A DNA stretch of 64,000 bases, taken from positions 8,324,764-8,388,763 of the forward strand of contig NC_092583.1 in the NCBI RefSeq assembly GCF_037975245.1, given 5' to 3'. The translations under genes and the position numbers were made by a program. The stretch's first letter is position 1. The number at the start of each line of letters is the position of its first letter. This document shows, in pieces, positions 24,601 through 35,800 of the stretch. The stretch is from Apostichopus japonicus. Its lineage: Eukaryota; Echinodermata; Holothuroidea; Aspidochirotida; Stichopodidae. Below the pieces are notes generated by a model. That model saw only the letters and a program-made list of their open reading frames with translations. It searched no databases and was not told the origin of the DNA.

Positions 24601-26094
24601 TGGCATTATTCACTCAGTTGTTACCAGATGCATTCACCAACTCTGAAAAATTCATATCTTTGAAAAAAAATTTTTTGTTTGTACTGTAGTATTTGGTGTT
24701 GACAGACTATGTTAGGCTATCAGATTGAGTTACCATAATGTCCCATTATTTGGCTATTATCAACCAACTGGGGGTGGGGGGGTGGGGCTTGCATAACTCA
24801 TTGGGTAGTGCACAGGACCTTAAAGCTCCGGGCCTCAACTTATCATCTAGCCAATAACTTCTCCGCTTTTTCAATATTACTTTCCATTAAGTGTCTGTTT
24901 CTGATTAGCTTGTACATATGTGGATCCATTTCTAACACAAAATCATTCTCAAGAGAACGTCATGGAATAAAACTGAATTTCACTGTTATGGCCTGACCAG
25001 AACATTTGATCTGATCCGTTGTACTTTATACCGTTCAGTGAAATCGTGCGAAATGACCTTTCCACAATTTATGGAAATAAGTTGTAAAAAATGTGTGAAT
25101 CTTTTGTTGCACTCATTATTAACCAATAAGGTTCAATTTCCTCGTCAGGGTTACGACTCCAAAGCCGTTGTCAATGGTAACGGAGTGGCCGAAAATTTTG
25201 TGCGTTTTTGACCTTGAGTTCAATCATTCATTTATTATTTGATACTATAATAAATAGACTTCACTTTTACAATCCATGAAATGAAAAATAAAAATGGGAC
25301 TTGAGACTTATACTGGCAAAAGAATCCCTTACTTTAGCTTATTCAACAGAGCTAACTTTGAAATTATGTCAGTACTATTTTATTATATTGCCTTGCAAAC
25401 AATCAAGAAGTTTGATTTGTAAAAGCTCCAACTATTTCCCTTCTTCCGGCAGGTGAATGCAATAGACGGTTTCGGCCGGTCCGCCATGCACTGTGCAGCC
25501 GAGGGCTCGACGGATTGCCTCCAAGTGCTGGTATCTCACGGGGGCGACGTAGACATCTCGGACAACAACCGTAACAGACCGCTTCATTGGGCCGCCTACC
25601 GTAACAAAGATAAGTCTGTGCGTTTCCTATTGGAACACGGCGCGCTAGTTAACGAGCCCGACATGTTTTACAATACTCCCTTACACTGGGCTACGATGAA
25701 GTCCAGCCTGGAGGCCATCAGAGTCCTCCTGGACTTTGGCGCCGAGGTCACGGTTCGCAACGACAGCGGTCACAGTCCGGTCCTAAAGGCCGCCCACATG
25801 TTCACGGCGGGACTCTCCACCGAGAGAGAATGGGAGGTCTTGAATCTACTCCTGAAAGCGGCCGGTAACGTCCGAATCTGCGACGACGACGGCCAAATTC
25901 CACAGAACATATTCCAAGATACGGACCTTATGAAACTTCTCATTCCAGTGTGTTATACTCCTCGCTCTCTGAGTCAACTATGTCGTTACAACATTAGGAA
26001 GAGTGTGGGAGAAAGACATGTAAACAAACTTATCATGGAACTGCCTTTACCTGATTCCCTACTAAGGTTTCTACTACTTCTTTCAAAGGAATAA
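21597..26094 (+). CDS. asb8: ASB8-like ankyrin repeat and SOCS box protein, copy A
   Basis: Three coding exons, 21597-21686, 23200-23331 and 25453-26094, join in phase 0 with GT-AG introns of 1513 and 2121 bp and give 287 residues. Human ASB8 has about 288. The N-terminus has the ASB8 signature LSERLIR (residues 14-20). Ankyrin repeats lie at about 41-74, 75-106, 107-139 and 140-172 (PLHWA and LLxxGA motifs), and a degenerate fifth at 173-213. The C-terminal SOCS box (244-283) has an Elongin-binding SLxxLCR start and the Cullin-5-box LPLP at 271-274. By family, the protein should recruit substrates to an Elongin B/C-Cul5-Rbx2 ubiquitin ligase in the cytosol; its substrate is not predictable. 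An in-frame TGA just upstream of ATG 21597 supports the start. Copy-specific residues are N23 and F280. The promoter and any 5' non-coding exon were not identified. Confidence 0.93.
23200..23331 (+). CDS. asb8: ASB8-like copy A, exon 2 (44 codons)
   Basis: The acceptor TTCTTCACAG ends at 23199 and the donor GTAATT begins at 23332. The exon starts DTVEEIL and ends GAE, covering the first ankyrin repeat. The open frame extends upstream to an ATG at 23170, but phase, the acceptor and the ASB8 alignment favour 23200. Confidence 0.88.
24128..24540 (-). mobile_element. LINE (CR1/L2-like) 3' end, antisense in intron 2 of copy A
   Basis: Read on the minus strand, it encodes in broken frames the usual end of LINE ORF2: LRGDLIQVFKIV, then FFLNRVVNEWNGL, then SVNGFKNTLDKHF and a stop. 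A CTAAA-repeat tail lies at 24130-24146. The stop after KIV and frame slips show it is a relic. Confidence 0.7.
25453..26094 (+). CDS. asb8: ASB8-like copy A, exon 3 (ankyrin repeats 2-5 and SOCS box)
   Basis: The acceptor CTTCCGGCAG ends at 25452. The exon begins GTG AAT, which is an internal valine continuing GAE-VNAIDG, not a start codon. It runs 213 codons to TAA 26092-26094. It is more GC-rich than its surroundings, as expected for real coding sequence in an AT-rich genome. Confidence 0.95.
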   Translation: MNAIDGFGRSAMHCAAEGSTDCLQVLVSHGGDVDISDNNRNRPLHWAAYRNKDKSVRFLLEHGALVNEPDMFYNTPLHWATMKSSLEAIRVLLDFGAEVTVRNDSGHSPVLKAAHMFTAGLSTEREWEVLNLLLKAAGNVRICDDDGQIPQNIFQDTDLMKLLIPVCYTPRSLSQLCRYNIRKSVGERHVNKLIMELPLPDSLLRFLLLLSKE

Positions 26095-26095
26095 A
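26090..26095 (+). terminator. AATAAA poly(A) signal overlapping the ASB8-like stop codon (copy A)
   Basis: AATAAA overlaps the TAA stop at 26092-26094. A G/T-rich tract ending in a long T run follows about 25 bases later, as in a polyadenylation site. Copies B (37660-37665) and C (49549-49554) are the same. Use of the signal would leave a 3' UTR of only about 15-30 nt. Confidence 0.5.
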
Positions 26096-27559
26096 CATAA
26101 AATGAAAATTGAACTTTTTGGGGTTTTTTTTTTTTTTGCTATACATGTCAACAAATCATTTTTTTTTAAATCATTCAACTTCACACACAAAATAAGAGGA
26201 GGAATTGTTTGTCAAAAAAATTAATGCTCAAAAATATTTCAAAAAATGCAGGGTTAATGTTTGGAACTGTGTATAATAGTGAAATTTCACCAAGTGAGCT
26301 GGAGTAGATCACTGAGCTAAGCATGCATTCCAAAATGCTTTCAATTAGCTAGAATATTTGTAAAACATGTTAAGGAACAAACAGAGATACAGTCCTCAAC
26401 AGTAATATTATTTGCTATCTTTCCAAGTGTACCAGGAGACTGTAACAATGGATATGTTGTGGTCAACAACCAATCAGATTCAAGTACTTGGCAGAGGCAA
26501 TGATTAACATGTTGGCAGACAAGCTGTTCTGTACAAGTGAATATTAGTCACTCAGTTAAAAAATTGTCAACCGTTGTTAATGCAAATGACATAGATATAA
26601 TTTTTCTAGCTATATCTTCAGCTTAGATGGCTCTTTCTGGGTGACTGTTTCCTATTTATTCATTTATGACTATTACTTGTAAGCTCATTGTAAGAGAAGC
26701 TATAACAGAAATGACTGGTTTCAGCGGGTGTTAGGAGTCTAACCAGTGGCTCTGACTAAACTTTGGTCGTTTTTCCCTACCAAACGAGCTATCCAACTGT
26801 TATTTTTGTTTAATTGTCGGCCCATATCAGCTCTCTGTATCTTTGAGGCATTGCTAGGTGCAAGCCATAGAAATTTGCTTACATTTTCACACATCTTGTC
26901 CAGTTTAAAACAGATGCCGAAAAATCTTCAGAAAGGGATTAAAAGATGAAATGTCAGCAAGATTATTTATGGAAATAGCTTTTTTAGACTTTTAATTATA
27001 CTAATCCAACCCAATCAGGATATAACTAGGGAAGGATTTTTTTTTTTAAATTTATTATAATTTTATTCACATTTCGGTTTCTTAAACCTCTTAAATGGAA
27101 GTAAGCTTATATCAGACTTGAAAAAGGATCAAAGGTATCCTTATTACCAGGAAATTATCGATGACGAAGAATCCATTTATATTCTGAGGGGAAGGAAAAT
27201 GGCAGAAGATGTCTGTGATTGTTGGTGAATCAAAGCTGAGAAAATGTTGTCAGGATGAACAATAGGATATAGCATATGGCAAAGAATGGGAGAAAGATGG
27301 CGCCAACTAAATAGAGATTTGATTGGCGCATGATCTGTTGGGCGGGGCTTGCAAATTTTAATGAAGTTTGTAGAATCTGCGGACTTGTTAGAAAATCTGG
27401 AGAATTTTATTCAGCTCAAAATTTTAAATGACAGATAACTCAATAAAAATAATGAATATTTGTATTAAAATTTGCATAGAAAGGTGTCTTTTTTACTGAG
27501 TTTTAAGGGCAGTAAGCTGGAAAGGTCAAAGTTTTTTCAATTTGGCAAACAAGTACTGA

Positions 27560-27787
27560 GACTTTAATTGACCATGAGTGTGGGTGGCATCCAATTCAAC
27601 ATTTTAATTCAAATTTGGAATCTGTTCAATTTAGAAAGTCATTTCAGATGGGAAAAACCATCGATTGCTCTTGAATGAAAAACCCACCTTACCATGACCC
27701 CGCCGGGTATCAAACCCGGAACTTCCCAATTGCTTAGCATCATTGCCACAAATGCCACCGCCTTTATCCACTCAACCACAGCACCGG
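27560..27787 (-). mobile_element. tRNA-derived SINE, unit A
   Basis: On the minus strand, a tRNA-like head (27787-27693) has an A-box-like GTGGTTGAGTGGATAAAGGC and a B-box-like GGTTTGATACC, like a serine-type tRNA. The acceptor ends do not pair, so it is not a tRNA gene. The unrelated 3' body includes a segment shared with 61077-61120. Confidence 0.6.
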
Positions 27788-28684
27788 TATAAAGATTGAT
27801 TTGAAAATGCAAAATATGTTTCAAAAGATCTTGTCATCAACATTTTTCAACGAAATTGTATTTAAGCTAGTTACTAGTGTGACCAACTCACGGTTTATAT
27901 TAAACCCCAAAAGTCTAAAAATTTCTTGTTCTACCCCGTACAGTGTAGACCAGTTAATAAAATTTCTTCGAAGAAAGTACCTGCTTTTTTCCATGCTTTT
28001 TCGATCCATGCTTGTTTTTTCTACCACATGTGTCATTTCAATAAATATCTTGATATTTATAGGATGTGATAATAATAAATTTTGTATTTCTGTGGTACCA
28101 TAAAATATGTCTTTAAAACCGTTAAACCGCCCCTCTCCCTGTTCTTTCCCTGCTATGTAGGTATACTTCCCATTCCAGTCGGATCGCTTAATCTTAATGC
28201 AACATTGGAAGTTCATTATAGGGTCACAGCCTTTTACCGCAAAGCAGATTCTGGAAATAGTTCGCTGTATTCGCTAGGTTAAGCAAGTACTATGTGTTCG
28301 TGGTGCTATATGCAAGTTGAACTGAACATCATGTTACCAAAGTATCCACTCTTCTCAATAAACACTTGTGTGACGTCACGAAACAACGCACAGCGCATCG
28401 TTACATCAGCTGACGCAGAGAGGCTGTTACAGCGCCTTCCGCGCTATGCAATGTCTTTGTAATCGAGCACTGACTGTGCTAAACACATGACTTCTGACAT
28501 TTAGTTCAGCGCGTCTGACCGGAGATTTTCACAACGTGTGACTGCGTGTACGCGCTAGTTGGCTACATCATATACGAATGCGTTGTTATGGTCAAATATG
28601 TTGAAAAAAAACATGCGTGTGCCAGCGAACGATTGCAGTGGCTTCATCTGTTTGTGTGTGTTAGAAGTATAGAAGTCAGGAATC

Positions 28685-29011
28685 AATAACAATTGGTTAT
28701 CAAACGATGAGCTCTACAATGAAACCAACCAAACACTTTGGTCATCCATAGTCGCACATAGAAGATTTAGATTTTTTGGTCATGTAGTAAGACTTCCGGA
28801 GGACGCTCCAGCAAAGGTTGCTTTAAGAGAAGCACTGAGACATACTGCTAAACCAGTAGGAAGGCCCGTGACTACCTTGCTAAATCGCAATTTAAGACGT
28901 TAATATTAACAATTTCGAGGAAGCAATAAACCTTGCGCAAGATCGTGATACGTGGCGGAGGTTAATCACTGAGCATGTCGGATAGACGAGACTCAACTTA
29001 CTACTACTACT
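28685..29011 (+). mobile_element. 5'-truncated LINE fragment, unit B
   Basis: Uninterrupted 327-bp version with the same 20-bp duplication at 28665-28684 and 29012-29031. It shows the FGHVVRLPED frame, the frame break near LLNRNLRR, and the TACTAC tail. Confidence 0.78.
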
Positions 29012-32000
29012 AAGTATAGAAGTCAGGAATCCAGCGCCTTCTGCCCTACACAATATATTGTAATTTAATGCCAAATGTGCCGAATACCAAAACATTTATA
29101 AAGCGCCGTAACATCTATAGATATGTATCTCTGTCAGATGCACTGTTACCGGAGATAAACACATTATAATACGTCCTCACAATAACTGTTGACGTACGCG
29201 TTGTAAGAAATATCACGTTGTGCCAAAAAAAAACGTATGATAAGCGCGCACATACACTGGATTTACCTTAAAGTGTGATCCGTATCACTGTGATGTAGGC
29301 CAGTGCGGGCACATGGCCCAGCAGGGGGTACAGGGTCGTGTCCAACCCTGTACAAACTACAGTATCTCCCCACGCACATACACACATAAACACGGGCGCA
29401 CACACTATGCCATCATCATATTTAAGAGAACTTCACAAGTTATTGGTCACGAGTATTGTGCTCCTTAAATTGCTGAAAATCCAAAAACGTTTGACAAATT
29501 GTCATATCCTGACCTGAAATAATTGAGGGTCTTACAGGGCGATGTGATATGATGTAATGAATTGCGTTACGATGCGAAGTAATGCTACACATTATCTTAT
29601 TTTTATTCAAAAACTATACAGCGCAGTGCAATCTAATGGCATATATAATTATAAGCCAATGAATTATACTTGGCTGCATTATTAACTTACTTGGCAATAT
29701 ATTCAAAGATCTGTCGGATGGTAGAGAGCTATGTAGTAAACAGTTAGTCTTTATTGTGTCTATAAATGCATTCATCTTTCATTCTCATTCATCTTCCTTA
29801 AAGTGGAGGACACAGCCGAGGACGGTTTCCATACCTTATTCCGCCCACAGATGAACTTACGATATACTGCAAAACAGCCCATCGTTATTTTGTGCGTTGC
29901 CTATCGTACTATCAAAAGTGCTACTATTAACATTAAGATAAACAGTGAGCAAAAAAAAAATCTAGGAATGACAGGGAAAATGTATGAAATTACCGTTAAT
30001 TGTAACCTGTTTTGATATTTTGGGGAATAATGATCATCTTCAATACCATTCTTTCATAGAAGAAGAATTTCTAGCAGACGGTATGGTTTGAACTGAGGGC
30101 GTACTGCAATTTGGTGTCCCTGGATGAAAAGTTGGCAAATTACATGGATAGAAACCTATATTGTGCACTGGCTACCCTGGTTTGTTTTCCCTTTCGGTTT
30201 TGTTATTTGTATTTCTTGTGCTAGTGTACATGTACCATACGTGTGTTATATATACATCTATAAATAATGTTACTTTTTGTTATTAGTCTAAATGAAACCA
30301 TCGAAGCCTGTTGGCAGAAAACTCTGAAAAATCAACAGTTGCATAGACCAACAGAAACGTACCACTTATATGCAGTTTTACATATTTTCAGGCTAGGAAT
30401 AAGATTAATCACGAAAGTAACCCCTCCCAGGCACAGCATTTGAGCTCAAACTGAAAGCAACTCAACGGGTCTTGCATAAGACTAGGGCATAGAATTGGAT
30501 GTACAACTTTATAGGTTAGGGCTAGGACAGTAGACTAAGGCCTAGGCCTACTGTAACTTACGCCAAAGATTCTCATTATGTGGTAAGTTAGGCCTACAGT
30601 GGCCACGAAGTGTATCCTCATAGTTGCTGTCTGCTGTTATATCACACAGTTTATACAGTAGGCCTAACATTAGACCTAGGCTATACCATAGTCTAGAATA
30701 GATTGATGTACAGTTAACCCTGATTATCCGAATTGGTGGGGAGTGAAGGTAGTTCCGATAAATCAAATGGTTCAGATAATTGAATTTTCATCAAGTAACT
30801 TATTTTCGACTATGAGACACCCATGTAATGCCTTCTAAATGATTGTATATATATATATATATTAGTTTCCATGTTCATAAATTGATTCTTTTGATGATTG
30901 TATTCAGAATAAAAAAGCATTTCATTCCAGGAGGTGGGGGGGGGGGGATTACCACGTACTTTCACCACTCTGACCACATGTTCAGTAGGATATATATTAG
31001 CTGTATAGGCCTCTTACTGTAGTACAGGATACAAGTGTCAGTGGTTTATCCTAGCGTAATACTGATTCCCAATACCTGTAATACTTGATTAACAAGCTTT
31101 AGAGGTTCTTGTCTAGAAAAGTAGGAAAGAAAGTAGTTACAGCTTGGACCTAATAAAGTTCTTTCATGTTTGAATAATTTATCATGAGGTAAACGGCATT
31201 TCTTTACGCCGAAAGATCCAGAACAAATATGTGCGTGGCCAGGTGACTTTTCTGGAGTGCATGTTTTTGTAAACATGTTAGTAAAGTGACTTGGACTTTC
31301 CTTAAATTATTCATTCCAATATTGGGGGGAATGAATGTGAGAAGGGGAATCCCTAATTGCAGTTGTGACAAGAAAGAATTTAAGCTTCAGATTTTACAGT
31401 GATACAATTTTGTATTTTTATTTAAATAATTTCGGATTAAATTTTTAGCAGACATTCAGAGTTACCCAGGACTCTGCATTTAATATAGGTGTTTATTGTA
31501 CGCCACTAAGCTGAATTTGCAATAGGTTACCCTAACTAGCCTTTCTTTTTTGGGTTAAAACCACCTACCAAAATTCCTACTAAAAGCATTTAGCCTGTCT
31601 GTTAAGTTTTAATCATATTCAAACAATTTCAATTGACTGGTTCCTTATTCATTATCATTTCATGCAATGACCTCCTTTGTCCTAAACTGTCTTGTCACAA
31701 ATCGCAGATAAGGGGATTTCTGAAAATGAAAAAATCTATATATGATGCAAACACTGTGACGTAAATAGTCCCGGCATTGTAACGAAGTGTGCAGATTGTA
31801 ATCTGTAATTGCTACTTATATAGTAAAGCCTTTGCACACTACCATGAAAGTTTTTTTTTTGAATTTCTCAAAATTTTTCAAAATCTCATTTATCTGGTAT
31901 GACGTAATATAAGGCCCTATAGCCTACATGCTAGGCACACAAGCGCTAGCCTAATGCACGTTCATTGATGTGAATTTGTGACCGAACATTATCAACTCCT

Positions 32001-32772
32001 ATTTAAAACAGTTTACAATCTTGGTACAAATAACAATCAAACGTTTATGTAGTACTAGTGATAATCTATTCGATATGTAGAGCAATAGAAGAATTCAGTG
32101 AAAATAAACAGGCTTTGTCAAAAGAATTTGAAAGCTGATCAATTTGTAAGTCATCAAATTTACGTTGTACATAATGTGGGTACTGTATGTACTTGAAATC
32201 AATAACACTCGGCCTCCAGACTGTTTATTGATGAACGGATGGCTGGTTTGGAATATCGGGGGTTCGGATGAAAGGGGTTTGAATAATGGGAGTTTTATCT
32301 ACTGTATCATACAACCAATAGCTGTATAGGTATAGCTGACCTAAACCTGACATTGCCCAAAAAAATTGGTATTGCTTAAATGCCGATTGTAATTATCCAA
32401 GTGGTTGGCCCAAAGTTCAACCCTGCCCAAGATGCAACACGGAAAAGAATAAGTATAAAACTTTAAATGCATACGCTCGTAGTTTGTATTTAACATGATG
32501 AATAATAAATATGCGAAACTGCAGCTATTCATTTTTTTTTTTTTTTTTTTTGGATAAGTTCTTTACCATGTCATATTTCTTTATCATTCTTCTTTATATC
32601 AATTGTTGATTTTTCATCTTTTATCCTGATCATTTGTCAAGTTGGTTGCGATGCCCAGACAGAAGTCCTAGCGGAGGAGGATTAGATGAAAGCATCCTCT
32701 CGGAGAGAGCTCTCTCAGATGACTGACGGTGACGTCTTCTCTTTCCATGATTTCCACGATAGTGTGTGAAGG

Positions 32773-32862
32773 ATGTACTTCAGATTTGCAATGACGCAGC
32801 ACACTTTTAATCTATCAGAGCGACTGATTCGGGTGATTACTGGCTGGAATGTCAACCCTAAG
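32773..32862 (+). CDS. asb8: ASB8-like copy B, exon 1
   Basis: Thirty codons from ATG to NPK, with donor GTAAGA at 32863. It reads VITGW where copy A reads VINGW. Confidence 0.87.
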
Positions 32863-35800
32863 GTAAGATCAAATGGTAACACTTCTTCGCCTGAATAAAC
32901 ATTCAACGGTGTTTGTCCTTCAAAGGATAGTCCAGAGGGAAACTTACTTTTGACCAATGAAAGGAGAATATATACTCAGCAGTTTGGTGATATGTAACAT
33001 GCAATTTCTACATTTAGTGTTAGAGATACTTATAGTTGAAATTGTCACAGCTTGTACCATAAGGGAACTTGAAGCAAACAGGCGCGATCAGCGTTTGCAG
33101 TAGGAGGAGAGATTGCGGGATTCCTGCAATTTTTCTAGAGGGTCCCGCAAAACGATTTCCTCTTTCAGGGAATTTCCCGCAACAATTCCTGGTACTTTCT
33201 GGAACTTATACCATTAACGTACAGTTACACAACTTGCCACTAATAAGCCGGATGTTATAAAGTTTTGTTGAGTTTTGTAAGGAGTAATCTGATTGGTCAA
33301 ATCTTTCCAAAAGAAAACACGTATTGATAATTTTGAAGAAGAAACTTGGATGTACATTTCAAAGAAAAACTAAACAAATTTGTCATATGCACCTGTTTGC
33401 TTCAAGTTCACCTTCCATTCAAAACATGTCAATTTCAAATGACGTAATTTCCAGAAATGATACGTTGAACGTTTTATTCAAATCACAACAGGAGGCTAAG
33501 AATCTGTTCTCCTTTCATCAGCCTCAGAAAAGAAATTTACCTGAAAATCCATTAAACATCACCACACGATAGCCGAGTACTTACCTGTATGCACTCCAAC
33601 ATCTGCAAACTCTTCAAATTAACGAGGGAAGTGATGTTTCCTGTTCTGCATCACATCATTTCATCCATACATCAAATTGAGCCTCAGTAGAGAGTTTAAT
33701 TCTGCATTCTATAGTATCCTTATGAATCAGAGATGCTCCAATGTCGTCTTAGTGAACATTAAGGCCCGGTCACACTATACCGATTTTTTATCGGAATACT
33801 ATCCGATTTTCCCGGAGGAATCGAAACAGCCTGTTTTTCGTTCAGGTCTTCTAGCCACAGTGATAAAGGACCTGATTTGCTATCTGTTGAGCCATTCCGA
33901 TGTGGAATAGGCCTCTCCTAACTTTTGATATTGACTCTGTTTCCTTTTATCGGATAGCTATCCGATTTCTCTTCCGATTTTTATCGTTTTTCGATGTGAC
34001 GTCACTTCAGAATGTAGTCCGTTCCAGAACCCGTCAGATTTGGAGTAGGTATTCGAATATTCCACTGCATTCATTACATTCACTACCACAAACCTCACTC
34101 TTCGGCCTAAAATCGGAAAAATCGGACCGGATTCCGATAAAATATCGCTGTAGTGTGACCGGGCCTTTAGCCAGAAATTTCCAATAACTGGAAGAAAAGG
34201 AAAGGTCCCTCCCACCTAACAGCATTTTCACAGTGGGACGTTTTCTTAAAGCCCCACGAATTAACCAAAAAATTTCCTCAAAGAACATTGCTTTCAACCG
34301 TTTGATGTTGTTCAGTCTGACACAAGTTGAATGACAGACAGTCTATGCATTAGTACCAAAAAATTGGAAATCTTTACCACCTTTCACACCCCAATGTTCA
34401 GCTAAGAGACTTCAATTGCAACAAATTGTGAGCCTTCACAATTTTTGGCAATGAGCAGGGGAAAATTGTCATAAATAACAGCAAATCTGTGTTTGGGGTT
34501 TCTCACCGTCTTTGGCCAACAAATTTGGTCGGTTGTGTCATGGAATAACTGCCAACCCGACATGGTCCAGTCTTAATATTACTGACGTTTGTTTGTCTTC
34601 TCTGTTTAGAAAATGTCAACTTTCACAATTCTACCCCATCTTTTATGATATTTTTGTTGTTTACAATAAGTGAACAATTAACTGTGTCTTGTTTGAAGTG
34701 TATAATTTAAGAGAGAGGATTTTCTCCTTTAAATACAACCAGTTGCAATGAGATTTTATCGACTGGGTTCTTCACAGGATACCGTGGAGGAGATTCTGAG
34801 AGAAGGAGCCGATGTCAACCACGTCCATGGACTCTGCCTACCTCTCCACTGTGCCTGCTCTGTGGGGAATCCAGCCGTTGTTGAACTACTATTAGATTAC
34901 GGAGCAGAGGTAATTTCAATACAATTGACTATATTTGGTCTTACATGATTTAACTGCATTCTGTGGTTGTTGTTGCCATAAACTGGTGGCACCAGTCTCC
35001 ACCGATAGTTAAAGGAGAGATGGGATACCCGATAGGATCGTCTTCTGACATAGTCTCCACCGAAACTGTACTGGCAGAGAATTGGGAAATTTAGCCATAA
35101 ATATCAAACATTTGCAAAACAATAAGATATGAAAGCAGAACGTCAAAAGTTTTTGGGACAAAAATTAAATTTTCTGCATCGGACTAAACGGTTAGTATAC
35201 TCACTGACTTGGAGAGAAAGGGGGGGGGGGGTGCAGTACACTTTTGAAAACCTGTAAGTATTATCGAAAACATCAGCGAGTTTCATAAAGGTACTTCTTT
35301 TATTCATTTGTACAACTTCCAACACAGAATGAAAAAGAGAAAGCATGCTGGGAATGACTACAAATATCCTTTTCATTCTTAAATTCTAAAAGAGAAAGGG
35401 GGGGTGCAGTCTTTAAGTTTTTCAGGGTCACTGAATCGTGTTGGTCCCTAACTAACTTTTAAGCTGACTGGATCATTTCTCATTCTTAAACTAATATTTC
35501 ACTTTTTCAATTTCTCTTTTTTTTTTCGTTTTTTTGTTGCCAGTCAGGGATTAGCCTGACTTCCTGTAGACCTTAATATCGAAAAAAAGCTGAGGTTGTC
35601 TTGATTTGTTTCGAATTCAAATCATAAGTGTGGTTCCTGGTTACTTTTGTAGTATGCAAGGTACTGCAGCTTCTTGCTAATATCCCTAGCTAAGAAATAC
35701 TTTAGTTTAGTTTAGTAGTAAAAAGGATCAGGAGGGACACTCAAGTCCCCATCAAGGACCTTATAGCAGTGAAAAAAAAACTGTAAGACCAAAAAAAATC

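Larger units (their letters stand above)
14409..28123 (+). repeat. Tandem segmental duplication, unit A
   Basis: First of three head-to-tail units. It starts at CCGCCCCCTCTCCCTG and ends at TTTAAAACCGTT, where unit B's start begins. It is 13.7 kb because it holds a private 2.2-kb transposon and about 310 bp (14530-14839) missing from B and C. Between its left end and exon 1 (about 7 kb) no other gene is recognised. Confidence 0.95.

Noticed and set aside
25453-25455. GTG as an alternative start codon of a 213-codon gene
   Set aside because: It directly follows a CAG acceptor and completes GAE-VNAIDG in the second ankyrin repeat, so it is an internal valine codon.
27693-27787. Functional tRNA-Ser gene
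   Set aside because: A and B boxes are present but the acceptor stem does not pair and a SINE body follows.
27821-28216. 131-codon minus-strand open frame conserved in A and B
   Set aside because: Conservation only reflects duplication of the whole DNA. It spans the unit junction and a non-coding region, is lost in C, and has no domain.
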